In this document: positions 41,501 to 53,972 of the stretch, piece after piece
Layout of the letters: each line of letters starts with the position of its first letter
How positions within the stretch are numbered: position 1 is the first letter of the stretch
Assembly (NCBI GenBank): GCA_973895155.1
Contig: OZ316897.1
Span: 6,572,001-6,636,000, forward strand
Length of the DNA stretch: 64,000 nt
Source: Marsupella aquatica
Taxonomy: Eukaryota; Marchantiophyta
Direction: 5' to 3'
Notes under the pieces: generated by a model
Told to the model about the DNA's origin: nothing
Databases searched by the model: none
Seen by the model: the letters and a program-made list of their open reading frames with translations, nothing else
Program-made: the position numbers and the translations under genes

Positions 41501-43770
41501 TGAATATTAATCTAAGTTTAACTTTCTAAGTCTACTACTTATCGATTCAAAAAATTAACTTGCAAAAACATTTCTTTTTGTATATTATATGAATTACGCT
41601 TGGAACTTTAAGATCAGTTGATCATTCAATTATTTTCTTTGGACCAAATAAATATTTTAATTTAATTTATTAAAGCTAAAAATAATTTGATTTGATTTTA
41701 GTGCATAAAGTAAAGTGGGTTCAAAAAGTATTAGTAGACAGGAGTGGATAAAACATATGCAAACTAGGTTGTGTTTAATTGACAATGTGATATACTTGCT
41801 AGTAATTACAAGCTATCATAATTTGAAATTTAACTCACAAGCAAGGCACAACTTTCATATTTAAACTTTTCATATTTAGTAGCAGCTGATCTTGGCCACC
41901 TACTATGGATTATACACACAACATGAACTAGAGAGTATAATTAAAAAGAAAACACAAATTATAAATCTAGACAATGGTTTTAGTCAACAGTCTTTAGAGC
42001 TTTCACTCAAAAAATTACTAGTAAGTGACATCTAAGATTTATATAGTACTCTGTTTCTCTATGTGTGTTATTGAGGGTTTAGGGTTGGAGGCGTAATAGA
42101 AGATTAAATGACTATGACAGAATGCTGCTCTTTGAGTTTAACTATTTGTTTTTAGTATACAATGTCTTATGTTACAAACTTGAAAGGTCTTTAGAAGTGA
42201 GTTATTCACCATTGATCTTTGTGGTATGTAAACTCTAATATTTCTATCCAAAATTATGCAATCTTCATAGTTTCTAAAATCAATAACTCAAACTTCGTAT
42301 GTAGACACATGGAAACCCTAATTCACAAATCTCGGACCCGATCTCAGACCAGGTTTGAGGAAATGTATAAACTTTTTGAGGAAACATATTATTTTAAAAA
42401 CTAATTAAAGACTTGTGTCCAATACATATGCCACTCTTTATGACTTGCTTGCTTAGTTAGTTCTCAAAGCCATTATAATTCTTATATCTACAAGTATGGG
42501 TGGGTAGTTACTATAACTTTGATTTTTTTTGTCATATAAAAAGCTCTGACTATTATTTAGTTTAATAATACAGGTGAGACCTCTAAGGCAACTTACAACA
42601 ATTTGCATAGTTAATGTTCCAAATATGAACTCAAGACATTTAAGATGATTTAATGATAACAACATTTTAAAATGACTTATCTACTGAAATTGAAAATCTC
42701 ATGCTACATGTTTCAATACTTTTGTTGCTTCACCAGCCATGATAAGAATGGATATGAGTTCCATGCATTTACTGTCACTAGCAAATTTGATTTTCCACAA
42801 CTTCACTAATTTTCAGCTTTAATTTTATAAGTTTTGTCTAGACCTTGGAATTTAATAATCTTTTAAATTGAATAAACAAGCCACACCTGGGGAACAAGTA
42901 TTCTGGAATCAAGTTACCTGGGACAACAGGCTTCTCAAGAAAATTCACTAAGATCTAGTAGGGCAGGGTTACAAAGAGGCAGAACCATGTAGAGAAACAC
43001 ATACTTACCAGGGGGTATTTCACTTCTCTTACCAGGCAAGAATGAATTTTCCCTTGAATGTATATGGCACTCTATATTGTTCCATATGAGTGGATCTGCA
43101 AAGTTGCCATTGATTTTCCTAATGAACATGTTCAAACACAACAAAGATGCTCTAAGCTAACTGTTTAATTTAGTGCAAACCAAAGCTGAGGTTTTGCATT
43201 AGACTCATTGTATTATGTAAGCAGACTGGAGTTTTGGCTAGCAAGGAAAGTATTGTCACAAGTGTTTCTTAATGTATTTTGACTCTTGCTAACTTTTGTA
43301 TTTCTAGTGCATTTCTCAGAGTTTACATGACTAGCCAGTTTTGCTAACCAAAAGAGCAGTACCCAAATTGTATTGTATAAAAATTATAACAAAAGTTCAG
43401 ACATATGAAACTAGGTTCAAGGCTAGCCAGGCCAGCAAAATGATGTATACTTAGTGTTTTTTTTTCTGGTTACACTATTTGCTTTTCCCTTGTAACAGCA
43501 AGAAATGTCCTTGTTGCTTGCAGGCTACAATTCCCTGGATTATGTGAGCAAACTAAGTGAGGACAGACCTATGTACATAATCTAACCTTACGTCCTAACG
43601 ACAGACATTCAAACTAGTCATGAATTAAAACAGACTGGCCCCAATTATGTTCACCAATTATGTTCAACAGAGGAACTAAATTCACTGACGTTACATGATT
43701 CAAAGCAGTAACCCATCATTTCGAGATTATATGCATGGTATCTCAGCCCTGACGAACGAAAGAGGTTAAG
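41500..43770. other. AT-rich spacer; no gene recognised
   Basis: Short open frames only. At 42935-43144 (minus) two GT donor-like phrases (CCTGGTAAGAG and CCTGGTAAGTA) lie close together, but no supported exon was found. Confidence 0.4.
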
Positions 43771-44130
43771 GTTCCCCGTGGATAATCATGTGACAGCAAC
43801 ATACTTAACAACACCGTGCATGCACAATTTAGCTAGAGTCAATTTAGCGAGAGTTCAGTTTCGGTGCATATATTATGGTTTCGACGAAGATAATGATGTG
43901 ACAGCAAGGTCGTAAGAATAGTTAGTCAGTGGATGCCCAATACTACCTAGAATTCAGTTCGGGTGCGTTGAACAGACGAGGGTTTCCACGAGGATAATCA
44001 TGTGACAGCAACGTAATTAGAGCTCTAAATAGTGTCCAACATGTTCATTTATGCCTATTCTCAATGCATGTTACAGTCCTGCAGACGAAGAAGTTGGTGT
44101 CGAGGAGGAAAATCACATGACAGCAAAGTT
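43770..44130 (+). repeat. Four-copy motif array, GATAATCATGTGACAGCAA, about 105-bp spacing
   Basis: Copies at 43781-43800, 43889-43907, 43993-44012 and 44108-44126 (the last is GAAAATCACATGACAGCAA). Each is preceded by a GGTTTCCACGAG-like phrase. The space between is far more diverged than the motif. TGACAG is the core bound by plant KNOX/BELL homeodomain proteins, and GATAA is an I-box-type element, so a regulatory array is possible. Confidence 0.7.
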
Positions 44131-44357
44131 AAAGACTGGCCACCATCTTTCAAGACAGACTATTATAGAGATTAGAAACTAACCTCGAGGCCATCGCTTT
44201 GACAGAGCCGAAACCTCATGTCGCGAGGAAGGTAGCTGACGCTGAGAAGACATACTCCGACTATATAATTTCCCCGGCGTTATTCCGTATTGACCATGCT
44301 GTCTGTGAGTTTTTAATTCGAGCATGCGCGGCATGATCATTGCAGACCTGAACTGGA

Positions 44358-44731
44358 TCAGGTGTTTGGTGTACTGTAAGTGTACATCCATCGATGGATA
44401 TTCATAGCCTTCAGTTGATCTGTCAGCAAAGAATACTGTACGTCCAAATGCGTTCGACTTGAAATCGGTACGTGCTGCAGTGACAGACAAGATCCAAAGA
44501 AGTCCCTGACTGTCAAAAAACGGAGCAGAAGAATGGAAGCGTCAAGTCAAAGATCCAGGACGTGGAATTGAGAAGCAATCAAGTGACCTTAGAATGAATA
44601 TTTGTGTCGTCTGAATTGCCAAAGCTTGCCCGTTCAGGAACCTCCACTAGATGTTGCTTCTCCTGGCTATTGCGGATCAGTCCAATAGGTCTCTCCAAAC
44701 GCAGTGCACCGTTCTCAGTGAAGACAAGAAT
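44358..44731 (-). CDS. Candidate two-exon C-terminal gene piece, unidentified
   Basis: On the minus strand, TTTCCTTGCTTACCAG is followed by a 144-bp open stretch (44731-44588, 48 codons, ending SDDTNIHSK) and a GTCACT donor. A CTGCAG acceptor then opens a second stretch 44474-44358 in the same phase, ending PNT and TGA. Both junctions are phase 0. No family is recognised. A possible upstream exon on this strand ends at a GTGAGT donor at 46295-46290 after WSENIFFCVGHQ. The alternative is chance open frames in a non-coding transcript. Confidence 0.25.
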
Positions 44732-44989
44732 CTGGTAAGCAAGGAAAAAAGCAGAATCAGTAGACATCGAGTCCTTCGTCTGATCGTTAGTGAGATTTGC
44801 TGTACTCTATAATTCTCTCAGCAGCTCCCCCTGAGCATGCAGATCGGTTTGCTGTTCTGCTGTACAGCTGGGACAGTTGGCTGCAGTTCCCCGACCCTGG
44901 CATGCATGTCTTTACATTTCCTGTGATCGCACCGTTCCTGTTTTTGTTAGATGGCTGTGGGGTAAAGCATGTCATGGTCGTTGCGCTCA

Positions 44990-47030
44990 CGCCGATTGTG
45001 CATTGATCTTGAAGGTGACACCAAAAACCCTAGAAATTGAATGGGTACTGATAACTCGACGTCCTGCTTCGAACCTCAGCAGTGGCAAAGGTTTCCCAAA
45101 TGTCAACTCAAGATAAAGATCACTGTTCATTACTCGTAGGTATGACACAAATGTGACTGTTCGTCTTTTCTATTTTTTCTCGGACGAACTTTCTCCAGAT
45201 ACTTTCACGTTTGGGGCAAGGGTCCTTTGGAGGCGGCTAGCGACCTTGTATTTGTGTATACTGTCCTACTGTAGTCCCTATCCCTGAAACTTCTGATCCG
45301 TTGCGTTTTAGGAACTGTTGAAGGCTAGGGCCGTTGAATCTTTGCGGATCGAGCGGTCTCAATTATACTAAGCCCTTGGCTCAGCTGCGTTGACGTTTTC
45401 AATGCGCTCACTCACACAGGGAAAGGGCGTTTATGATGTCCAAGCATTTTGCTGAACAGGATCACGTTGGCTCCAGCGGGAGGATAAATCAAAACCTGAG
45501 AAAATCATAAAGTTTGGCCCTTAGGTGCTAGGTCAGACATCAGACAAACTGAAAATGTCTACTATGCAAACCTACGCGCCGCGACCCTTCTGCTGACTTT
45601 AAAACAAAAGCCCAGGCACCCTTCAGCATAGAAGGATTCGACCAAAGACGAGGGCTCTAGAGTTTAGAGTTCTCTTGTATGTTGAGTTAAAGTAAGGACG
45701 AAGAAGCACATATATAGTCAGCACATATTAGACATGACTGATAAGATAGATATCCAATTTGTCAGTCATACTCTACATACCATTTTTTGAATCCTAAGTT
45801 GTCTTGCGTCAATTTGAACTGAAAATGCCCAAGTATTTGCTTGAAAGCTAGCTTTCGAAGGGCGATGACATTTTCACAAAGCACTACCCATGGAAACGGG
45901 GGCAACGGAATTCGTCAAGGTTTTGTTTATAGCTACCAGAAGTTGTATTGTCGACATGGGTGGAATAGCTCTAATAATCTATGGTTTATCGGAGTGGAGC
46001 CACAGGTGACGAGACCAAAGTTGGTCGTCGACGTACTGTAGATATATTATCACACTGAGGTACGTCAATAGGCATGCCATTCATTTGATTTTGATTGACT
46101 AGTAAGCAATTGATTTCCATTAATCCAATTACGGATAGTTAGATTATCGCATGCCAAAGAAAACCTGCCCCGTGAGGTCATCATCGGTGTCTCTTTTGGT
46201 GTCTTGAGTGTTTTACAACATAATTTCTGTGACTGCATGAAACTCCCACGAATATGATTGTACGCAAGGGGGTGGACATGGCGAGGACAACTCACATTGA
46301 TGTCCCACGCAGAAGAAGATATTTTCCGACCAAACGTCACGAGAAGCAGCCAATAACAGTAGTTTCGCCACCTGGAGGCGTTTGTTAAGTCCTTTAGACG
46401 GTGGCATATACTCCTCCCATGTGGCGAAACTTTTCAATAATCCAATCACTCGGTGAGTTATGAGTCTTTTCAGCACCGAAATTTTCGCTACTGTATATTA
46501 ATTAACAGATACACTTGCTTACATATGGGCAACGGCTCGCGCAAGTGAGCCACACACTAACTTCATAATTACTTGTCTTGCATGTCAAAACTTCTCAAGA
46601 AGTAAGTAGTCCGACTCATGCTATGGTATGTGGATAATACTTTGTGTTATTAATCGTGAGCTACTATGCCTTGAAAGAGAAATTTAGCCCAAGTTTTGAG
46701 GGGTTACTATCCCTCATAATGTCTGGTAACAAAGAGGATTACAAGGGTGAAAGTCTCAATAAAGGGGGACAAAAGGAAATGCATTAAAAGCAAAAGACCT
46801 GTACACTCGTGTTAAGTTTCGCGTAAGTAGAACTGGGATTGGGATTTGGGCATTTGGGCTGTTGGGAGCAAGAGGACCAAAGAGGCCCCACAAACTCGAG
46901 AGTCCTCATCAAAACACAAAAGAACGCAATGTTCAATTGAGGGGTCAAAAACCTTCATTAGTTACTCACGGAAAACTGAAAAGTCTGGCCATTGATCTTT
47001 GCAGTAAACTATGCAAGGAGAGTCACGCAG
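44990..47030. other. Spacer; possible minus-strand exon at 46296-46480
   Basis: The minus-strand frame ending at the 46296 donor reads WEEYMPPSKGLNKRLQVAKL and then LLLLAASRDVWSEN. It resembles protein in composition but matches nothing known to me. The remainder has no supported gene. Confidence 0.3.
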
Positions 47031-50000
47031 AGTCTATCTAGAAGCCCTAAAACCTACAGCCTTGGCCCCACAAAGAATGGTGAAAGCGTGGGCCGGATAA
47101 ACACCCTCTACCTAAGTCAAGAAGGCTGTGAGGATTGAAAGAGGGGGATATGGTATCTTGGGGACAGTTAAGTGAAAGCTGCATATATAATTTCAATAAT
47201 AGTAGGGAATATTCTATTAATTTCATTGATTTAAATATATATATCTTAGTCATCTAAAACTCAAAGCAGTTCTCATTGAGTGGGTCCACTTAATCCTAAC
47301 CCAATCATGCCTGCAACTTTTAGACACAAATGCAAATTTTTGTTTACTTTTCAATTCAATGCCATTCATACTTAGCAAAAATGCAAAGATTTCATTGACT
47401 CATTTCACTTTCACCTTGCAAATAATTTCAACTCAAAACATCACATGTTCTACAAGTTTTCTTTTAGCAATTTCACTACTCATGTCCATTCACAAATATT
47501 AATACATTCTCCTAATTTTTTCCCTTATATAAATGAAATTTTGGTTTGAGTTTACAACAAGTCTTGCCAGTCGGCCTGTCTCTAACTATATTATGGTCTT
47601 GCATCTCGGCTCAGCTCAGCTCAGCTCAGGTCTGGGTCCAGGGTCCATGTTCCACTTCAGTTTCATCCACTAATCATCAATAGTTTCTCGAAGACATGCC
47701 TCGCAAAGTCTCATCCTCCTCTGAGCTTCAACCTTCTCTCTCAGAACTCACATCCCTGCAGACGTCATGAGACTGTAAAGGCATTCATGAAGGGCTCGCA
47801 GTTCCCTTTTTAATTCAATTAACCCTACTTAGCCTACTGATTCTTCATAAGGTCCAATCAATTAGAACTGCCCCCTCCATATTCCAAGCTCCATGTCTGA
47901 TAGCACATCAACAATTCTCCTTCCCGTTCTCCTCCCAAACTCTCATGTTTTTTTCACAATATGCAACAATCCACACAAAGCACGTAGTGTGCGCCTACAC
48001 AAAACTGCCCCATATTCTAATTTCAAACTCCTCCAAGCTTGCCATGTGTTGCAACCAGGTAAATCACTCATTACTCTCCACAACCCTTCTTATCTTTTAA
48101 ATCTCCTTCTCGTTTGTCTTACTAGTTCTTATCTTCAATCCGACGTCCAATTTTAGTCCCAAAATCCACTCCGAGCAAACCACCATGAGACTGAAGGATT
48201 CATTTTCTTCCATTCATCCCAACTAGCTACCCAACAACATTGCCCTCCATTCTATACAAAAGACTGACAGCACAAGTACACAGAAGCAGGTCAAACCTAG
48301 GGTGGAGAGCTCCAAAGATCTCAAGAGCAAAAGGTAGAAAACATACTCAAGGCAACGAGCTGCATAGGCCTCCTCCTTGAGCCGGGCTGCCTTGGCTGTA
48401 ACATGGCCAGGGACAGTCATGGGTGGCAACCACAACATGGCTCCCACCACTAGGATTAGTAACTATCACATTGCCAACTGAGCACAAACTCCCTCCATAA
48501 AAAGGACTAGATCAGCTTGCCTCTTGTCGGAAACACCATCCCCCACAACATCCCGGGGAAGGGGAAGCACACAGTATTCATTTGCTCCATAGCAACATGC
48601 ATGGTACCTCAAGTCCCAGGCAATGGCCACCACCACATCCCCAATGTTGTGGTGGTTTTGAGTCCACTTGCTCCTGTGATCACACCTGAGAATATGAACA
48701 CCTCTCGAGTGTAGAGACTCTACATAGATCCAAGATTTTGTACTCTTACTAGTTTTGATTCTGACTCTCCTTTCTTCACACTTGAACATAGACCTAAGTT
48801 TCTTTAGTATGCCAAGAGGCATGATGAGGACAAATCTCCAAAAGGTCCTTGCCCAATTTATGTGATGGACTTTCTCTCACTTCCATAAAGTTCAGAACTA
48901 TACAAAGAGAAATTTATTGCAGGATTCAAACATATAGCTAATAATGTGCTGTTTAGAGGGCATTGTGAGATGTATCAGGTGTCATCCAAATCAGAAAATC
49001 AAAAAGAGAATAAATGACAGTGATCAAACGACCAGGAAGATTTGTCATCAAAGCAACACTTAGTAAAAAGACCATTGAGAGAAAGAGTTAGACTAGATAA
49101 TTTTGAATACATGAGAGAAAAGGAGTGTAATTGTAAATTCCAGTGTTTAGATATGATAGTTGTGACACACAAAGATTAGATAGTCAGAGCTGATATTGAA
49201 TATTACCACTCTACTGCACCGTATAGTCACAGTTATATGTTCGTTTGTGATCCAGACCATATATTGATAGGCGTTAAATTAACATAGCGAAAACCAGGGG
49301 GTCATTAAGTAACACTTTTCGGTTCCATTCAGCGAATACCTAGCATAGTCACGAACTTTCTACAAATTTGTGCACAAGGAAGAGGCAAAGTGAGGCGGCA
49401 CAATCACAGATATATGCCAATGAGTAACTTAGACTGTACTGTATGGCAACCCTGCCGACCACGTGCGGTAAATGAATGGTTCTGGGTTTCCCGCGGGTAA
49501 TCTTGCATCGTCATCGCCAGGCAATTATTGCTGCTCTGGGTCTCGTCTTCAGTCCACGAGGTCGGAACTCAAAACAGCTTTACTGTAGTTTCGAGATCAC
49601 AAAGAAAGAGGTCGGCACAAGAGATCATAGTGAAAGTCTCAAGTTTCTTGGAAATAGAGATAGAGATCTTGTACGGTGCGACAGAGTGACAATCAAGACG
49701 GTCTCTAATCATACTTTTTTGCTGCGCATTGCATGCTAGTTCCCTACTTGCCATCGTTCCTCACCACTCGGAAAGAATCGAGGGTACGTTTCAGTCATGC
49801 ACAACTGGGGCCCCACCTTCTATTATGTGGAAGGGACTGCTATAGATTCAATCGAATTCGGATTTGTCAAGGGGACAATTATCTAATCCTCACATATCGA
49901 GATCCATTTCAAATGAAAAGTGAACCGGGAAGTGAACAAACCCACAAGTGTTCTTGACTGTCCGATCACATGAGAACTGATGTATTTACATAAACGTTAG

Positions 50001-50900
50001 GGATCAATCAGGTTGGTATGATAACCCTGCGTTCAATTTTTTTCAGCTGTATGCAGAACATGATGTCGTACTAACGGGGGTACTATCAGCCTGTAAGTTG
50101 ATATCTTGGGATGGGTTCCTTGTGTTGGATGGCTAGAGTTTCGTGGTGTCCCTCAGCCTCTCCAATACACCACTTTAGGTGGTGAGAAACCCGAGGGCGC
50201 TGAGTTTGATCGTCGTTGCTTTTGACGGATAGTCACAGAAAATTGGAGTTCGGCCCAGAATTGCGCAAGGTACTCTATGACGTCCCTCGCATGTCGAGGA
50301 ACACAGTGCTAAAGATTTTTTAAGCTACACCGGGTCGGCAAGTGGCATGCCATTCTACATGATGAGCATCAATGGTGCATTGGGATTTCTACTAATTCTC
50401 TTCAAGACATTACCGTGAAAGCAAGAGGATATCATGCATCGATTTTGTTACAGTTTCTATAGAATTCTCGCTAGAAGTTTGACATTCGCAGTCTTACTTA
50501 CATAATTATATAGTGTAAGACAGCAGAGCACTACAAATTACTCAAGACACGAAGTACTTGACATTAGCTCCTATTTCATCATTGAGAACTGAAGTGCCTG
50601 TTACTGGACATTAAGGGTAGTCAGAGGCCAATCAGCTTCTTGTGGGATCACCGGAACTGCGGGAAGACTTTGTTCCAATGTGTGTTGACTTGCTGTGACG
50701 GTTTTGCACTCCCGGGAAACTTCACAATTTGAATGAATTGGTAGCGGATCCAGAATGATCATTGCGCATGATTGCCATGCCGTGGGGTCAAGGGATTTGC
50801 TTCGCGTTCACGCAAAGGCGGCGCAAAGGCTACCTAATTTGCCGCTGTAACTTTGTTCTCGGTGGAATCCTCATGAGCTGTAGCTAATCGTCGTCTTTCT
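47030..50900. other. Spacer; no gene recognised
   Basis: 47035-47110 matches the old repeat at 37800-37880. (GCTCA)n occurs at about 47609-47629. A minus-strand frame of 118 codons at 48466-48822 is open but unrecognised, and the opposite strand is partly open too. Confidence 0.4.
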
Positions 50901-50906
50901 CTGCAG

Positions 50907-51567
50907 GTTCAGATTGCTGCTGCTGTAACTTCACTGCCGCCTGTGCAGGACATTCCACATTCTCTGTGTGTAGGCTCGTGTTTTGCATCGTACTGCCAGC
51001 CGAACAAGCAACTGTATCACGCACGGTCGTTCACTTTGAACGTGCATCGAGCGTTTACCTGCTCTTGCTCTCAGCTACAGGAGTTTGCTGAATCTTGCCA
51101 GTGGCGGCTTCTGTTGCGAAATACACAGCAATCCAGTTTCAGAGGCGAGAGTTATTCGCCTTCATAAGATAAGCTGGTCTTTCTCTGTAAGCTGTGTCGA
51201 CTGACGTGACTGATCGTGCTTCCTGCAGCGACTTACAGGTGTTATTCTCGAAAAGATCTGTTGATTGTGAACGGGGAATACCACGATTGAACGGCCAAAG
51301 TAGAACCTATGTGTGCAAAATCACTATGACCGTTTTGGATGTGGGTCCTGAGGGACGTCGTCCGGGGTCCAGAGAGATATCCGTGAATACTTCCTCCGGT
51401 TCTGCAGCTGAGAGAACCGCGCAATATGCTCGATACGCTAAGAGTATGACCCGAGTGCCGGCCAGCCGAAGGTGCCACATGATCGATCGGATCCCACAAG
51501 TCAAGTTTAATCTGTCTCCTCGGGGGTTTCTCGAATCTGGTTCAATGTTCGACGAACGATCTTCCGG
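50907..51567 (+). CDS. Candidate two-exon gene piece, unidentified
   Basis: TTTCTCTGCAG opens a plus-strand stretch from 50907 (VQIAAAVTSLPP...) that stays open to a TAA ending at 51167. Then CTTCCTGCAG opens a second stretch, 51229-51567, with a good GTAGGT donor at its end and residues such as RTYVCKITMTVLDVGPEG and DRIPQVKFNLSPRGF. The junction between them is not resolved. Composition looks protein-like, but the minus strand is also open over much of the second stretch and no family is recognised. Confidence 0.25.
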
Positions 51568-51599
51568 GTAGGTACATCTAATGCACATCTTGATCACCC

Positions 51600-53210
51600 T
51601 TGGAGTTCAGAAAGTACGCGCTGTATTTACCTATCTGGATTTAGCTGTCAGAGATTACAGCAGGACCTTTCTAAAATTACGTTGTGAGAGATCGGACTCG
51701 TGATACCAACAATCCTCAATACCCGTACCTGGCTGCCAGTCAGAATTATTTGTACTCATCAAGGATCGAAGTCATCGGAGACACATCAGAAATCTACAGC
51801 AGCAAATTGTCAGTACGATCGCCTGCAATTTCCGTTGGGTCTGTATGCAAATGGGATTCAAAATTCGTCTACGGGAATTTGGATTTACATATATGTCACC
51901 TTATTAATGGCTGTAGTAGGGAGGTTACTCGAATTGTAACTGCTTTGCTTAAATTGTAACAAATTCTTGTTGTGCTGTCATTGGTAGTCCGGTCTGCAGT
52001 CAGATGTCAGTGTCCGATGTTGTCGTCTGTTGCCCAATGTGACGCCAGTGTGAGCCAGATCTGTGAGTATATGTCGTATCCCTCCGTGGCTTGGGTGCGT
52101 TTACGGACTGCTGAATTTGAACATTAGGTCCACATTAGGTCCACATTAGGTCTCTATACACCAATCACGGTGAGGCGAAGCCTGGACTGGCTACTGGTGC
52201 ACCATTTCATAATCTTATGGGAAAGATATGCTACCCTTATTCACCAAGTTCGCCTCCAAATTGTTACTGGGTATCATTAGTACTTAGCAGCTGTGTTCGC
52301 ATCTAGGCTTCAGCAATATTGACTGGTCGTTGCACAGCACTCGTTCACAAGCTAAAGTGTCTGCAGCCCGGTATAGTTCAGGTTGCAATCTGCAGCCAGG
52401 TCGAGGGAATTTCTGGTCATCTGTTAAAACCAGCTGACCTCAGTGTGCTTCTTCAAACCGTAGTGACAAGATTCGAGAGGGAGATTCTTAGAGGACCTGC
52501 TGGATCTTGCACGCTGTTGCAGTCATTGATGGTCTCATGGTCATGATCTGCTGCGTTGGGGTGACTGATATGGATCCAGACGCTTTGGAATGACTCTAGT
52601 TCAATAGAATTCGCCTAATTAGCATGATGATACTGACAAGTCGTTGGAGTGATTTTTTTTATGACAGTACGTAGTACTTAATATAGTTGACGAGCAATGG
52701 AATGCCATCGCAGCAGAAACATTGTGGTTGGCCTTTTCTGAAAGCAGCAGGAAGTTCATTGTTGAATACAGTAGTTAAGGGCCGGCCATCAGGAAGAAGT
52801 TCGTTTACGTCTCCTCCCGCGAATCGTGGCACACGTAGAAAGCAGAGCCCGCCGCAGACGTACTGCATTGAGAGGAGGACACGAAGCACGTGAACGGTTA
52901 TTACCTGTTTTAAAACACAGGTACTCGGGATCCCCTTTTTACCGTCAACTACTCCATTTGATTTTACAGATCTTTTGTTTGTAATCGTTCATCTTCCTTC
53001 ACTCCTACAGAAAAACCAGTTTCAGAAAATAATGCAAAGTGGATACTAATATACACTCAGGGTTCGACATTATAAGCAGGATCTGACTTGTAGACCTGAA
53101 TAACTAGAATGTATGCACGTAGTCCGGTTAGAGATGGGGCTGCAATCGCAGTACTTATTCTAAAAGCTTGATCAAGTGAGCAGTTAGTCGCCTGAACTCC
53201 TAAAACCACG
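51600..53210. other. Spacer; no gene recognised
   Basis: Contains the 11-bp triplicate at 52121-52153 (ACATTAGGTCC, three units) and only short unrecognised frames. Confidence 0.4.
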
Positions 53211-53211
53211 G

Positions 53212-53425
53212 TCAGCAGCAGTACATAACGTAATTCATGACTATGGCAGCTCTCATATCTTGTAGATCTTCGCACAACTTCAAGTTGGCCCACATGCGGT
53301 TTCTACCGGTACTGTAAACTTGAACTCTGGATAAGTACTCTGACTCGTTTCCTTGATCAGTCATGAGAATAGTCTTATTAAAATTCTGGTTCAAGTCGTT
53401 CATCAATAGTGTGCTCGCTGGATAT
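53212..53425 (-). CDS. Candidate C-terminal exon, unidentified
   Basis: A minus-strand TATTTGCAG acceptor (AG at 53427-53426) is followed by 70 open codons, with residues such as QGNESEYLSRVQVYSTGRNR and LCEDLQDMRAAIV, and a stop at 53212-53214. No partner exon with matching phase was established and no family is recognised, so this may be chance. Confidence 0.22.
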
Positions 53426-53956
53426 CTGCAAATACCGCCAAGAAAGTAGTTTCAGAAAATTACTATTGTAGAATGTCCTCCTCGGATCGACAGTCTTTTC
53501 TCCTTACACGCGAGCCCGAACTTCAAGACAGTTTTATTCATTCATGTAATGTAATTTTCATGTACGCTGTAAATCAACTGCAAGTTGTATGTCCCGGAAA
53601 AATTGCAGGAAGGTGTAGATTAGAGAAATTTCATGCTTCAAGTGTAGTTTAGTAACGACAAGGGACTACCCTTCTTACGAACGTATTGGGTCAGTTTCAA
53701 TCGCAGGTACTCAGAACCATATGCTTTGCCGACCTTTCAGTAAGTTAATTTAAAGTCTCCAAGGTTCATGAACAGTCACCTCAACGACCCCATGATTTGC
53801 TTCGCCTTGTGATCGAATATAATCGCAATATATATGAGCAGAGTCTTTTTGGGCTGCTACGCTTTATGGGTAGTCTCTGGTCCTCACGTTGGTTCCGGTA
53901 CCTGTCACTGCGATAGGAGTTTGATTCTGGCTGGAGGACTTCGAAAGCCGTCGCTG

Positions 53957-53972
53957 ATAGATAGATAGATAC
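53957..53972 (+). repeat. (GATA)n microsatellite
   Basis: Four GATA units in spacer DNA. Confidence 0.75.

Noticed and set aside
48466-48822. 118-codon minus-strand gene
   Set aside because: No recognisable domain, the opposite strand is also partly open, and it is surrounded by spacer. Length alone is weak evidence.
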